Part shown: in pieces, positions 34,861 to 43,573 of the stretch
Layout: the number at the start of each line of letters is the position of its first letter
Numbering within the stretch: the first letter of the stretch is position 1
Origin: Geothrix sp. SG200
Lineage (GTDB): Bacteria > Acidobacteriota > Holophagae > Holophagales > Holophagaceae
Length of the DNA stretch: 64,000 bases
Assembly: GCF_022808935.1 (NCBI RefSeq)
Contig: NZ_JAKZFR010000005.1
Location: 124,001-188,000, forward strand
Direction: 5' to 3'
Program-made: the position numbers and the translations under genes
The notes under the pieces: model-generated
Databases searched by the model: none
Told to the model about the DNA's origin: nothing
The model's input: only the letters and a program-made list of their open reading frames with translations

Positions 34861-36984
34861 ATGTTCCACCCCATCCCCCGTCCCGAGGAACTGCTCAACC
34901 GCGAGCTGAGCTGGCTGGACTTCAATGCCCGGGTCATGGAGGAGGCGGAGGATCCCTCGGTGCCGCTGCTGGAGCGGGTGAAGTTCCTCGGCATCGTATC
35001 GAACAACTGGGACGAGTTCTTCATGGTGCGGGTGGCGGGCATCTGGCGCCAGATCGACGCGGGGATCACCCAGCCCGGCCCGGACGGTCTCACGCCCCGC
35101 CAGCTGCTGGAGCGGGTGGCGGGGCGGATCCACGCCTACTCCGCCCGGCAGCACGAGCTCTTCCACGCCATCCTCGAGCCCCAGCTGGAGGCCTCAGGCA
35201 TCCGCATCCTCGACCCGAAGGACCTGGATGGAGTGCAGGAGGCCTTTGTCCTCGACTACTTCGAGCGCAGCATCCTGCCCCTCATCACGCCTCTGGCCGT
35301 GGACACGGGCCACCCCTTCCCCCGCCTGGGCAACCGGGCCCTGGTGCTGGTGGTGGAGCTAGTGCCGGACGAGGACCTGCTGGACGGGGACCTGCCGGCC
35401 TCGGAGCTGTCCTTCATCCACGTGCCCACGGGCCTCGCCTCCCGCTTCCTCCGTGTGCCCTCGGCGGCGGACACCCACGCCTTCGTCATGCTCGAGGACG
35501 TGGTCCGCCATCACCTGGCCCGCCTCTTCCTGGGCTATGCGGTGAAGTGCTGCCACGCCATCCGCGTCACCCGCGACTCGGACCAGCCGGTGGAGGAGGA
35601 TCCCTCCGAGGACCTGCTCAAGACCGTGGAGGAGAGCCTGCGCGATCGGCGCCGGGGCGCCGTGGTGCGCCTCCAATACGAGCATGGCCTGTCGGCCAAG
35701 GTACTGGACCTGCTCATCGAGGAGATGGAGCTGAGCCCCGAGGACCTCTACCCGAGTTCGGGCCTCACGGCCTTCTCGGACCTCATGCAGCTCTACGTCC
35801 AGCTGGACCTGCCCCACCTCAAGGACTCGCCGCTGCCGCCCCTGCCCGTGCCCCAGCTGGACCAGGCGGGCAGCGTCTTCGACGCCATCGCCAAGAACGA
35901 CATCCTCCTCCACCATCCCTACCAGAGCTTCGACGACAGCGTGGTGCGCTTCGTGCGCGAGGCCGCCGAGGATCCCAAGGTCCTCGCCATCAAGATGACG
36001 CTCTACCGGGTGACGGCCAACAGCCCCGTGGCCGCGGCCCTGGAGCGCGCGGCGGAGCGGGGCAAGCAGGTGGCCGCCATCGTGGAGCTGCGGGCCCGCT
36101 TCGACGAAGCCGCCAACATCGCCTGGGCCCGGCGCCTGGAGAAGACCGGCGTCCACGTGGTCTACGGCCTGCCCAACCACAAGATCCACTGCAAGGCCTG
36201 CCTGGTGGTGCGCCAGGAGGCCGCCGGCATCCAGCGCTACTGCCACCTGGGCACGGGCAACTACAACGAGCGGACCAGCCGCCTCTACTCGGACCTGGGC
36301 CTCTTCACCGCCCGGCCGGAGTTCGGCGAGGATCTCTCCAACCTCTTCAACATGCTCACGGGCTACACCCGCCCCCCGAAGTTCAACCAGATCCTCCTGG
36401 CGCCCCAGCACCTGAAGAAGGCGCTTAAGGAGCGCATCCAGCGGGAGATCGGCCACGCGCGGAAGCAGCGCCCGGCGCGGATGGTGCTCAAGATGAACGC
36501 CCTGGTGGACCCGCAGCTCATCCAGCTGCTCTACGAGGCCAGCCGCGAAGGCGTGAAGGTCGACCTCATCGTGCGGGGCACCTGCTGCCTGCGGCCCGGC
36601 GCGCCGGGCCTGTCGGAGAACATCCGCGCCCTGTCCATCCTCGACCGCTTCCTGGAACACGCCCGGGTCTACCACTTCGCCAACGACGGACAGCCCGAGA
36701 CCCTCCTCGCCAGCGCCGACCTCATGCCCCGCAACCTGGATCGCCGCGTGGAACTGGCCTTCCCCCTGGTGGATCCCCAGCTGGCCGCCCAGGTGGTGGA
36801 GATGCTGGACCTGCAGCTCCATGACACGCTCAAGGGGCGGGTACTGGGCCCCGACGGCGACGTGCTCCGCAGGGGCCTCGACGAGCAGGATCCTCCGCTG
36901 CGAAGCCAATTGCGGATCTACGAGCACTCCCTCCTGGCCAGCGGCGTGGGGGCCGTGACTCGGAAGCTGCCGCCCGAGGCCTGA
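34861..36984 (+). CDS. ppk1: Polyphosphate kinase 1
   Basis: Makes inorganic polyphosphate from ATP. 707 residues, normal for PPK1 (E. coli 688). The N-terminal domain starts LLNRELSWLDFNARV. IKMTLYRVTANSP, the histidine motif HKIHCKACLVVR and the autophosphorylated-His segment RYCHLGTGNYNERTSRLYSD are diagnostic, followed by DLGLFT and SADLMPRNLDRRVELAFP. The ATG at 34861 is the family start; upstream reading is antisense to rplY. No strong ribosome site is seen. Polyphosphate storage may relate to the PstS-like gene at 41 kb. Confidence 0.95.
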   Translation: MFHPIPRPEELLNRELSWLDFNARVMEEAEDPSVPLLERVKFLGIVSNNWDEFFMVRVAGIWRQIDAGITQPGPDGLTPRQLLERVAGRIHAYSARQHELFHAILEPQLEASGIRILDPKDLDGVQEAFVLDYFERSILPLITPLAVDTGHPFPRLGNRALVLVVELVPDEDLLDGDLPASELSFIHVPTGLASRFLRVPSAADTHAFVMLEDVVRHHLARLFLGYAVKCCHAIRVTRDSDQPVEEDPSEDLLKTVEESLRDRRRGAVVRLQYEHGLSAKVLDLLIEEMELSPEDLYPSSGLTAFSDLMQLYVQLDLPHLKDSPLPPLPVPQLDQAGSVFDAIAKNDILLHHPYQSFDDSVVRFVREAAEDPKVLAIKMTLYRVTANSPVAAALERAAERGKQVAAIVELRARFDEAANIAWARRLEKTGVHVVYGLPNHKIHCKACLVVRQEAAGIQRYCHLGTGNYNERTSRLYSDLGLFTARPEFGEDLSNLFNMLTGYTRPPKFNQILLAPQHLKKALKERIQREIGHARKQRPARMVLKMNALVDPQLIQLLYEASREGVKVDLIVRGTCCLRPGAPGLSENIRALSILDRFLEHARVYHFANDGQPETLLASADLMPRNLDRRVELAFPLVDPQLAAQVVEMLDLQLHDTLKGRVLGPDGDVLRRGLDEQDPPLRSQLRIYEHSLLASGVGAVTRKLPPEA

Positions 36985-37014
36985 TGCCGATTTCCATTCG
37001 ATGGTTAGGAGTAC

Positions 37015-39108
37015 CTACTTCCCAAGGCCCTGGAGGCTGACGGTGGGAGGGGGCGGAAGTGGAGCCAGCGGGGTTCCGACCTGTTCGTCATACAGGACAT
37101 TCAGAGAAACCACCTGCATTCCGATTGCGGCCTGGCTGACCTGGCAGAGCAGATGGAAGTGGCCGTAGGGATCAAAGGCCGGAAAGGCGTTGGAACCAGG
37201 GTTGGCATCCAGGAGGTGCGCCGTCCAATTCCCCTTGGTTCCGAGCACGACCCTGGTGCCTTCATTGCTGCCATTGAAAAAGGCCAGGCGATCCCCCGCC
37301 GGGCTCTTCGCCCAGGTGAAGGAAAGCGAGTCGTAGGCTGGGTGGAATACCGGATCCACGTTCTGCCATGTCCCGGAGATTCTGCTCAGGAGGACGAGTT
37401 CGTCGTCAAAGGTTCCCGCGGCGACCCTCAGCAGGAAGAGGGTGAAATCACCCGGACCGTCCCCAAAACCTGCATCATTGGGCAGCTTGAAAAACCGACC
37501 CTGCCCAAGGTCTCCGAGGTTGTCCCAGGCCCAGGTCCCCGCTCCTGTTCGGACCCCGTGATAGACGGTGAAGATGTCATCGACCAGGAGGTGGGGCGTG
37601 TCGGTCGCATCGAGGAAGAGCTGAAAGGATCTTCCACTGAAGCTCTGTGCAGTCTGGGGCAGGTTCACGGGCTCGATGGACCAGGTGCCGTCAGTCCCCC
37701 GGAAAGCAAACTCCAGGGCCTGTGGTTGGGTGTAGTCACCCACGGCCCAGATGAGGCGTGGAATTCCGGCGCTGTCCAGCCTCCAGGCTACGCCTGGGGT
37801 GAAAGAAGCATTGATGTCCCGCTGGGCGATGGCTTCTGTCTGCCAGGCGTTGCCGTCATGCCACCCGCGGAGGAGGCTCTGTGGATTGGTTCCTGGTGCG
37901 CCTGTGCGGAAGATTGTGTGGGGATGCTCCTTGGCATCGAGCGCCAGATAGGGGGCGATCAGCTGGTCAGCGCCGCTGGGCGTGGCGGTGTTCCAGGCGT
38001 TGTTCACGGGCAGGTAGATCGAGGGGTGTCCGTCATGCATCTCCTGGGCGAAATACCATGCCCCCGAGTCTCCCCTCAGGGCTTGGCGGGCCACGGGCAT
38101 TTGCTGGATGCTCGAGATCAGGGACAATCCGTTGGCGGGAGGCAGTGTGCCAGCCATGACCGGGATGGCCATGGCGCTTGCCCACAGGCTCGTCCGGGCC
38201 TCCAGAGAATAGGTGTAGTAGCCCGGCGCGGGTACGGTGTCAGTCCAGGTCTGGGTCGATGGGAAGAGGGTCGCCACCTCGAGGCCGGCACCCGAGGCAT
38301 TCAGACCGGCGCTGCGCAGGACCACGATCTTGGTGGCAGCGGCACTATGGTTGTTCCAGGATAGGGAGATGGACTGGCCCGCCACGGTCGCTGCCAAGTC
38401 ACTGGGAGGACGGAAGGCGGCGGAGCACTTGTTCGAGGTGTTGGAAGCAGTTGCACTGCCCTTGCTGTAGGTGGCGGTGTAATACACGACCGATCCCTCT
38501 GGAGGTGCGTCATCCACGATGGATGTCGTTCCGACAGGAAAATCGCCCATCGACGTGGTATTCCAGATCAGCAGGTTGAGGTCGAACGAGTGCAGGCGGT
38601 CCACGTGGAGATGATCGGCGACCTTGCTGTGGTTGGTCAGCGTGAGCCGTTCCACCCCATCCTCAGAGGTCGCCAGGGCCAACTCGGGCCGGAGCAGGGG
38701 CGCACTGGTCGAGGCGACTGTGCTGATGCCTGGAGGCAGGGTGCCTTTATAGCCCAGGACTCGGAACTCGATCGTTGAAAGCTCCGGGACGTTCAGGGCA
38801 TCGAGGGTCGTCGGGAAAGACAGGAATTTGCCGGTGGCGGCAATGGTGGTCGGATTCACCGTGCGGAAGTCAGCGGGAGCCACCCGTGCCTGAACGTCAT
38901 ACCCATCGGCTCCGCTGACGGGGGCTTCCCAGGTGACGAGGACCGATCCGGCGGGGTCCGCCGAGGCGCGCACATTCACTGGTGGTCCAGAGGTGGTGGA
39001 AGGCGCTGGAGAGGCCGTCCCGCCTCCTCCCCCGCCACCACAGGCCGCAGACAGCCCAAGGATCAGGAAGAGAAAAATGGCCTTGTGGTTGTCGAGCGAA
39101 AACATCAT
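37015..39108 (-). CDS. Large fibronectin-type-III-like lipoprotein, function unknown
   Basis: About 697 residues. A signal peptide ends at lipobox LSAAC, followed by seven Gly and a Ser/Thr/Pro linker. A fibronectin type III-like domain covers about 45-150 (NVRASADPAGSVLVTWEAPV start). A second possible Fn3 domain lies at about 235-325 (PPSDLAATVAGQSISLSWNN). The C-terminal part has recurring W-x-x-E/D-F-x-G and DxxxxPHL segments that suggest a beta-propeller. Function unknown; surface exposure is inferred. Base composition is visibly less GC-rich than its neighbours, a hint of transfer or relaxed constraint. The start at 39108 has GAGG 5 bp upstream; 39105 is an equal alternative. Confidence 0.72.
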   Translation of the reverse strand: MMFSLDNHKAIFLFLILGLSAACGGGGGGGTASPAPSTTSGPPVNVRASADPAGSVLVTWEAPVSGADGYDVQARVAPADFRTVNPTTIAATGKFLSFPTTLDALNVPELSTIEFRVLGYKGTLPPGISTVASTSAPLLRPELALATSEDGVERLTLTNHSKVADHLHVDRLHSFDLNLLIWNTTSMGDFPVGTTSIVDDAPPEGSVVYYTATYSKGSATASNTSNKCSAAFRPPSDLAATVAGQSISLSWNNHSAAATKIVVLRSAGLNASGAGLEVATLFPSTQTWTDTVPAPGYYTYSLEARTSLWASAMAIPVMAGTLPPANGLSLISSIQQMPVARQALRGDSGAWYFAQEMHDGHPSIYLPVNNAWNTATPSGADQLIAPYLALDAKEHPHTIFRTGAPGTNPQSLLRGWHDGNAWQTEAIAQRDINASFTPGVAWRLDSAGIPRLIWAVGDYTQPQALEFAFRGTDGTWSIEPVNLPQTAQSFSGRSFQLFLDATDTPHLLVDDIFTVYHGVRTGAGTWAWDNLGDLGQGRFFKLPNDAGFGDGPGDFTLFLLRVAAGTFDDELVLLSRISGTWQNVDPVFHPAYDSLSFTWAKSPAGDRLAFFNGSNEGTRVVLGTKGNWTAHLLDANPGSNAFPAFDPYGHFHLLCQVSQAAIGMQVVSLNVLYDEQVGTPLAPLPPPPTVSLQGLGK

Positions 39109-39389
39109 CTGCCTCGCGAATGGAAGGATGCTTGCACGTGTGACTGGGGTGAGGGATGTAGAAGGTCCCAAAGGAATGCCGGCGACAATCCTGACCCTGG
39201 GCTATTTTTTGATCCGAGAATAGCAGGGCCTTTAGAGGGTGGCTTCCGGATTTCGGTCAGGGGCTTTTCGGGGGTGGGACCCGATGCCGGGCCCCTCGAA
39301 GTCGATACGTGGCCTTCTTCCGAGTCCCCTTGGATCCCACCTGCTGCGGCACAATTCTCTCGTGGCACACTGTCGGGCTGGAGACACGC

Positions 39390-40424
39390 ATGACGAAGAT
39401 CAGCCGCGCCGCCCTGTTCGAAGCCCTGAATGCCTATGTCGTTCCCGGGACCACCGCCACGCTCACGAACCTGAAGGCCGTGAAGGGCATCGATGTCACC
39501 GAGGGCAAGGTGACGGTGCTGCTCCAGCTCATGGAGGCCTACCGGGACCGCGTGGCGGTCATCAAGCAGGCGCTGGAGGAGATCATCCTCAACCAGCCGG
39601 GCGTCGCGGCGGCGGACATCGAGATCGGCTGGGAGAAGACGGCCCAGGTGGAGTTCAAGAACCTCATCCCCGGCATCAAGCGTTGCGTGGTGGTGGGCTC
39701 GGGCAAGGGCGGCGTGGGCAAGAGCACGGTCACGGCCAACCTCGCCATCGCCCTGGCCCAGGAAGGCCTCAGGGTGGGCCTTCTGGATTCCGACATCTAC
39801 GGCCCCTCCATCCCCATGATGCTGGGCCTGAAGGACTCGCCCCTGGGCACGCCGGACGGCCAGATCCTGCCCCTCGAGAAGTTCGGCATCAAGGTCATGT
39901 CCATGGGCCTGCTCATCGAGGAGGACCGGCCCGTCATCTGGCGCGGCGCCATGCTCAACAAGGCCCTCCAGCAGTTCCTGAAGGACGTGGCCTGGGGCGA
40001 CCTGGACGTGCTGCTCATCGACCTGCCGCCCGGCACCGGCGACGTGCAGCTCACCCTCATCCAGAACGCCCAGGTGGACGGCGCCATCATCGTCAGCACG
40101 CCCCAGGACGTGGCCTTCCTCGATGCGAAGAAGGCCATCGGCATGTTCGGCACGGTGAAGGTGCCCGTGCTCGGCATCATTGAGAACATGAGCAGCTTCA
40201 TCTGCCCCGGCTGCGGGAAGGAGACCCAGATCTTCGGCCACGGCGGCGTGAAGGCCGCCGCCATCCGCATGGAACTGCCCTTCCTGGGCGAGGTGCCCAT
40301 CGACCTGGCCATCCGCGAGGGCGGCGACAGCGGCAAACCATTTGTGGCGGAGCATCCCCACAGTGTCCAGACGAAGGTCTTCCAGGACATGGCCGAGACC
40401 CTCAAGGGCGTGCTGAAGCTTTAG
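39390..40424 (+). CDS. mrp: Mrp/ApbC-type iron-sulfur carrier ATPase
   Basis: Mrp/NBP35-family P-loop protein that carries and delivers Fe-S clusters. 344 residues: an N-terminal MIP18/DUF59-like domain (about 1-90), a deviant Walker A GSGKGGVGKS (103-112), a LLDSDIYGPSIPMMLGL segment, IDLPPGTGDVQLT, and ICPGCGK with the CxxC that binds the bridging cluster. The start at 39390 has GGAG upstream. It may supply Fe-S enzymes such as the Ehr subunits. Confidence 0.93.
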   Translation: MTKISRAALFEALNAYVVPGTTATLTNLKAVKGIDVTEGKVTVLLQLMEAYRDRVAVIKQALEEIILNQPGVAAADIEIGWEKTAQVEFKNLIPGIKRCVVVGSGKGGVGKSTVTANLAIALAQEGLRVGLLDSDIYGPSIPMMLGLKDSPLGTPDGQILPLEKFGIKVMSMGLLIEEDRPVIWRGAMLNKALQQFLKDVAWGDLDVLLIDLPPGTGDVQLTLIQNAQVDGAIIVSTPQDVAFLDAKKAIGMFGTVKVPVLGIIENMSSFICPGCGKETQIFGHGGVKAAAIRMELPFLGEVPIDLAIREGGDSGKPFVAEHPHSVQTKVFQDMAETLKGVLKL

Positions 40425-40436
40425 GCTCTCAAGGCT

Positions 40437-40976
40437 CTATGGTTTCCCGAAGGCCTCGACGCGGAGGGGCCGGGCCACGGTGAGCGTGGCCCGGCCGCCG
40501 TCATGGATGTCGAGCTGGGCTCCCGGGCCCAGGCGGAACCCTTCCTCCGGAGCCCCCAGGCTGCGGCCGTCCGGGAGGGTCAGGGACTGGAAGGCCATGA
40601 ACCGGTACTCGCCGCGCAGCAGGTGAACCAGGCCCACCAGGCGGGTGCCGGCCGGCAGCAGCAGGGCGCGGCGTCGCGCATCATAGACCGGCGCCTCCAG
40701 GCTGAAGTGGATCAGGGTACGGCCGGGATCCGTCGGGGGCGCCGCGAGATCCCCTTCGATCCGCAGGGGCACTTCGAGCCCTGCGGGCACCGGGTACGTC
40801 GAGCCGTTCTCCTGGAGGCGCAGATCGGCGGTTCCCCGCGCCGCGGGCATGGCCGGCAGCTGCAGAACGGTGCGGTGGGGAGGCGGCGCGGGAAGGGGCT
40901 CCGGCCCGGCCTCGAACAGGGCGCCGAGCATCACCGGCATCAGCAGGGGCGTCATCAGTGGCCTCAGGAGTGGCAT
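40437..40976 (-). CDS. Hypothetical protein downstream of the PstS-like gene
   Basis: A 179-residue protein, with an N-terminal hydrophobic stretch (MTPLLMPVMLGALF) that may be a signal or anchor. It then has a beta-rich domain. ALLLPAGTRLVGLVHLLRGE is reminiscent of the IPAGTxLxG element of VirB10/TrbI-type proteins, but no transfer genes are near. Family not recognised. It follows the PstS-like gene by 7 bp and is probably co-transcribed. Confidence 0.6.
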   Translation of the reverse strand: MPLLRPLMTPLLMPVMLGALFEAGPEPLPAPPPHRTVLQLPAMPAARGTADLRLQENGSTYPVPAGLEVPLRIEGDLAAPPTDPGRTLIHFSLEAPVYDARRRALLLPAGTRLVGLVHLLRGEYRFMAFQSLTLPDGRSLGAPEEGFRLGPGAQLDIHDGGRATLTVARPLRVEAFGKP

Positions 40977-40983
40977 GGCTACC

Positions 40984-41982
40984 TCAGTTCAGCTTGCCCA
41001 CGCCCATGCCCGCCAGGTCCCCGGGGATGGACACGGCCCCGAAGCTGGCCACCGCCGCCTGGCCCTCCCGGGACAGGACGAAGTGGAGGAACTCCTTCAC
41101 CGTGGGATCGAGCGCCCGGCCCGGGGCCTTGTTCACGTAGAGGTAGAGGAAGCGGGTTAGGGGGTAGGTGGCCTTCTGGATGGTCTCCAGGGTGGGTTCC
41201 ACGAAGGTGTCGCTGCCGAAGGAGGCCACGGGCACGCCCTTCACCATGCGGTTGGCGTACTGGAGGGGGCCGTAGCTGATGCCGCCGCCGTCCACCGCCG
41301 GCGCCTCCACCACGGCGAACTGGTCCATGAAGGCCTTCACGCCGGGCTTGAAGTCGCCCTTCTTCATCACGTGCTCGCGGAAGAAGGCCCTGGTGCCGGA
41401 GTTCTCGTCCCGGCCGTAGGCCTGGATGTCCCGCTGCTTCCAGTCGCCGCCGAGGCCCAGGTCGCCCCAGCGCAGGATGTCGCGCCGGGCGCCGCCCCTG
41501 CGGGTGGTGGAGAAGATGGCGTCGATCTCCTCCATGCGGAGCTGCTTGATGGGATTGTTGGCGTTGACGTAGACCACCAGGGCGTCCACGGCCACGGGGA
41601 TGCGGGTGGGTGCGTAACCGTACTTGGCCTGGAAGGCCGCCAGCTCCGCGTCGGTCATCTCGCGGCTCATCTGGCCCATGATGGCGCTGCCTTCCAGGAG
41701 GGCCTTGGGGGCCGTGGCCGAGCCCTTGCAGATGAACTGCGTGGCGACCCGGGGGTGGACCTTCTTGAAGTCCTCGCCCCAGAGCACCATCAACGGTTCC
41801 ATGGAATCCGAGCCCACGCTCTTCAGCTCGCCCGATACGGGCCGCTCCGCGGCGTAGGCGGGCAAGGCCACTTCCCGGGCCGGGGGGGCCGGGGGAGGCG
41901 CCAGCGCGGGGACCGTTCCGGGCGGCTGGCACGCCAGGCCGAAGGCGAGAAGGACGATGGGTGCGATCGCGCGAAAGGTCAT
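40984..41982 (-). CDS. Phosphate-binding (PstS-like) lipoprotein
   Basis: A 332-residue periplasmic substrate-binding protein with lipobox LAFGLAC (Cys about 18). KSVGSDSMEPLMVLWGEDFK (phosphate-site SDSM), GSATAPKALLEG, the YGRDENSGTRAFFREHV segment and SYGPLQYANRMVKGV match the PstS/PBP-like family that binds phosphate. No pstCAB genes accompany it, so it may serve a distant transporter, act in sensing, or bind another oxyanion. The ATG at 41982 has GGAGGA upstream. Confidence 0.8.
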   Translation of the reverse strand: MTFRAIAPIVLLAFGLACQPPGTVPALAPPPAPPAREVALPAYAAERPVSGELKSVGSDSMEPLMVLWGEDFKKVHPRVATQFICKGSATAPKALLEGSAIMGQMSREMTDAELAAFQAKYGYAPTRIPVAVDALVVYVNANNPIKQLRMEEIDAIFSTTRRGGARRDILRWGDLGLGGDWKQRDIQAYGRDENSGTRAFFREHVMKKGDFKPGVKAFMDQFAVVEAPAVDGGGISYGPLQYANRMVKGVPVASFGSDTFVEPTLETIQKATYPLTRFLYLYVNKAPGRALDPTVKEFLHFVLSREGQAAVASFGAVSIPGDLAGMGVGKLN

Positions 41983-42080
41983 GGGGATTCCTCCAAAACC
42001 ATTGCCCCATGGCGCCGTGACGCGGCCGTGAAGCCCCGGCTCCATTGCCGTGACCTCGGCAATTGGAGCTATCCTGGACC

Positions 42081-42524
42081 ATGGTCAAGCCGCACATACC
42101 TGAGACCCTCGCGCCGGATCTCCTGGAGCGATTGCGCGACCGCTTCCACCCCTGGCCGCTCATCAGCGGCTGGGGGCTCACCATCGAGTCCGTCACGCCC
42201 GGTCAGGCGGTCATGGTGCTGGCGCCCACCAAGGCCGTCATCAACGGCACCCGCGGCACGGTGAACGGCGGGGTGCTGGCCACCATTGCCGACATGGTGA
42301 GCGCCCTCGCCCTCAGCACGGCCTTCGACGGCGCCATGCCCTTCGCCACCTCCGATCTGCACATCCGCTACCTGGAGCCCGCCCGGGGCGAGGTTCGTGC
42401 GGAAGCCCAGGTGGTGCGGATCTCCGGCCGCAGCGGCATTCTCGCCTGCCGCCTCACCTGCGGCCCGGACCTGGTGGCGCACAGCACCGCCAACTTCGCC
42501 ATCAAGGCCGGTCTCGGAGGGTGA
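42081..42524 (+). CDS. PaaI-like hot-dog thioesterase
   Basis: A 147-residue hot-dog fold protein (PaaI/YiiD_C-like thioesterases that hydrolyse acyl-CoA). NGGVLATIADMVSALAL (about 68-84) is the long hot-dog helix with conserved Gly and Asp. TSDLHIRYLEPARG (about 95-108) and the terminal HSTANFAIK strand are typical. The substrate is unknown. Directly followed by the K+ channel gene with 1 bp between stop and start, so co-translation is likely. Confidence 0.8.
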   Translation: MVKPHIPETLAPDLLERLRDRFHPWPLISGWGLTIESVTPGQAVMVLAPTKAVINGTRGTVNGGVLATIADMVSALALSTAFDGAMPFATSDLHIRYLEPARGEVRAEAQVVRISGRSGILACRLTCGPDLVAHSTANFAIKAGLGG

Positions 42525-42525
42525 T

Positions 42526-43569
42526 GTGAGGGCCGGGACGCCATTCCCCGAGAAGCGGAACGGGCGCCAGGCCGTTCCCCTGAGGCGCCTGCAGTACACC
42601 CTGGCCCTGCTGGTGGCGGTCATCGTGTGCGGGGGGCTCGGCTACCATCAGCTGGCGCACATCAACGCCCTCGACAGCCTCTACATGGCCGTCACCACCC
42701 TGTTCACCGTGGGCTTCCGGGAGCTGGGCGACGTGAACGCCCAGACCAAGCTCTTCACGATCTTCTATCTCATCATCGGCCTGGGCACGGCTTCCTACGC
42801 CGTATCGAACCTGACCGCCCTGCTCCTGGAGGGGGACCTCAAGGGCTACATCATGGAGCGCCGCATGCAGAAGCGCCTGGACGACCTCAAGGACCACATC
42901 ATCGTCTGCGGCTTCGGGAAGATGGGATTCCAGGCCGCCTGGGAGCTGAAGAAGGCCGGCATCCCCTTCGTCATCATCGAGCAGGACGAGACCAAGGGCC
43001 GCAGCCCGCGTTTCGCCGGCGAGATGATCCTCTACGGCAACGCCATGGAGGAGATGGTGCTGGAGCGCGCGGGCGTCCGCCGGGCCCGTGGTCTCATTAC
43101 GGCGCTCACCACGGACGCCGACAACGTGCTGGTCACTCTCACCGTCAAGCAGATGCGCCCGGACCTCCCCGTCGTGGCCCGCAGCGCCAAGCTGGGCACC
43201 GAGCGCCAGCTCAAGGCCGCCGGCGCGGACCACATCGTGAGCCCCTACGAGATCGGTGGCCGCCGCATGGCCGGCCTGCTGCTCAAGCCCGAGATGATGA
43301 GCTTCTTCGACATCGTGCTGCAGCAGGAGCAGCTGGAGCTCGGACTGGAGCGCATCGCCATCGCCACCGGTTCGCCCCTGGTGGGCCAGACCCTGCGGGA
43401 GGCCCGGCTGCGCCACGCCACGGGCTCGCTCCTGGTGGGTCTCGTGCATCCCGGCTCCGGCCTGCGGTTCAATCCCTCCGGCGAAGAGCGGTTCCAGACC
43501 GGCGACGAACTGCTGGTGATGGGCCCGGCGGACGCGCTGGAGACCCTCACGCGGCTGGCCAAGGGCTGA
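42526..43569 (+). CDS. Two-TM potassium channel with RCK (TrkA-N/TrkA-C) regulatory domain
   Basis: A 347-residue channel: TM1 (about 25-45), pore loop with TTLFTVGFRELG (about 60-71), TM2 (about 82-102). It is followed by an RCK/TrkA-N domain beginning HIIVCGFGKMG (Rossmann GxGxxG) and a C-terminal TrkA-C domain (about 260-345). The selectivity filter reads TVGFRE rather than TVGYGD/E. The Tyr-to-Phe change is common but the third Gly is Arg, so K+ selectivity is not guaranteed. The GTG start is supported by GGAGG 5 bp upstream. Confidence 0.83.
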   Translation: MRAGTPFPEKRNGRQAVPLRRLQYTLALLVAVIVCGGLGYHQLAHINALDSLYMAVTTLFTVGFRELGDVNAQTKLFTIFYLIIGLGTASYAVSNLTALLLEGDLKGYIMERRMQKRLDDLKDHIIVCGFGKMGFQAAWELKKAGIPFVIIEQDETKGRSPRFAGEMILYGNAMEEMVLERAGVRRARGLITALTTDADNVLVTLTVKQMRPDLPVVARSAKLGTERQLKAAGADHIVSPYEIGGRRMAGLLLKPEMMSFFDIVLQQEQLELGLERIAIATGSPLVGQTLREARLRHATGSLLVGLVHPGSGLRFNPSGEERFQTGDELLVMGPADALETLTRLAKG

Positions 43570-43573
43570 GGCC

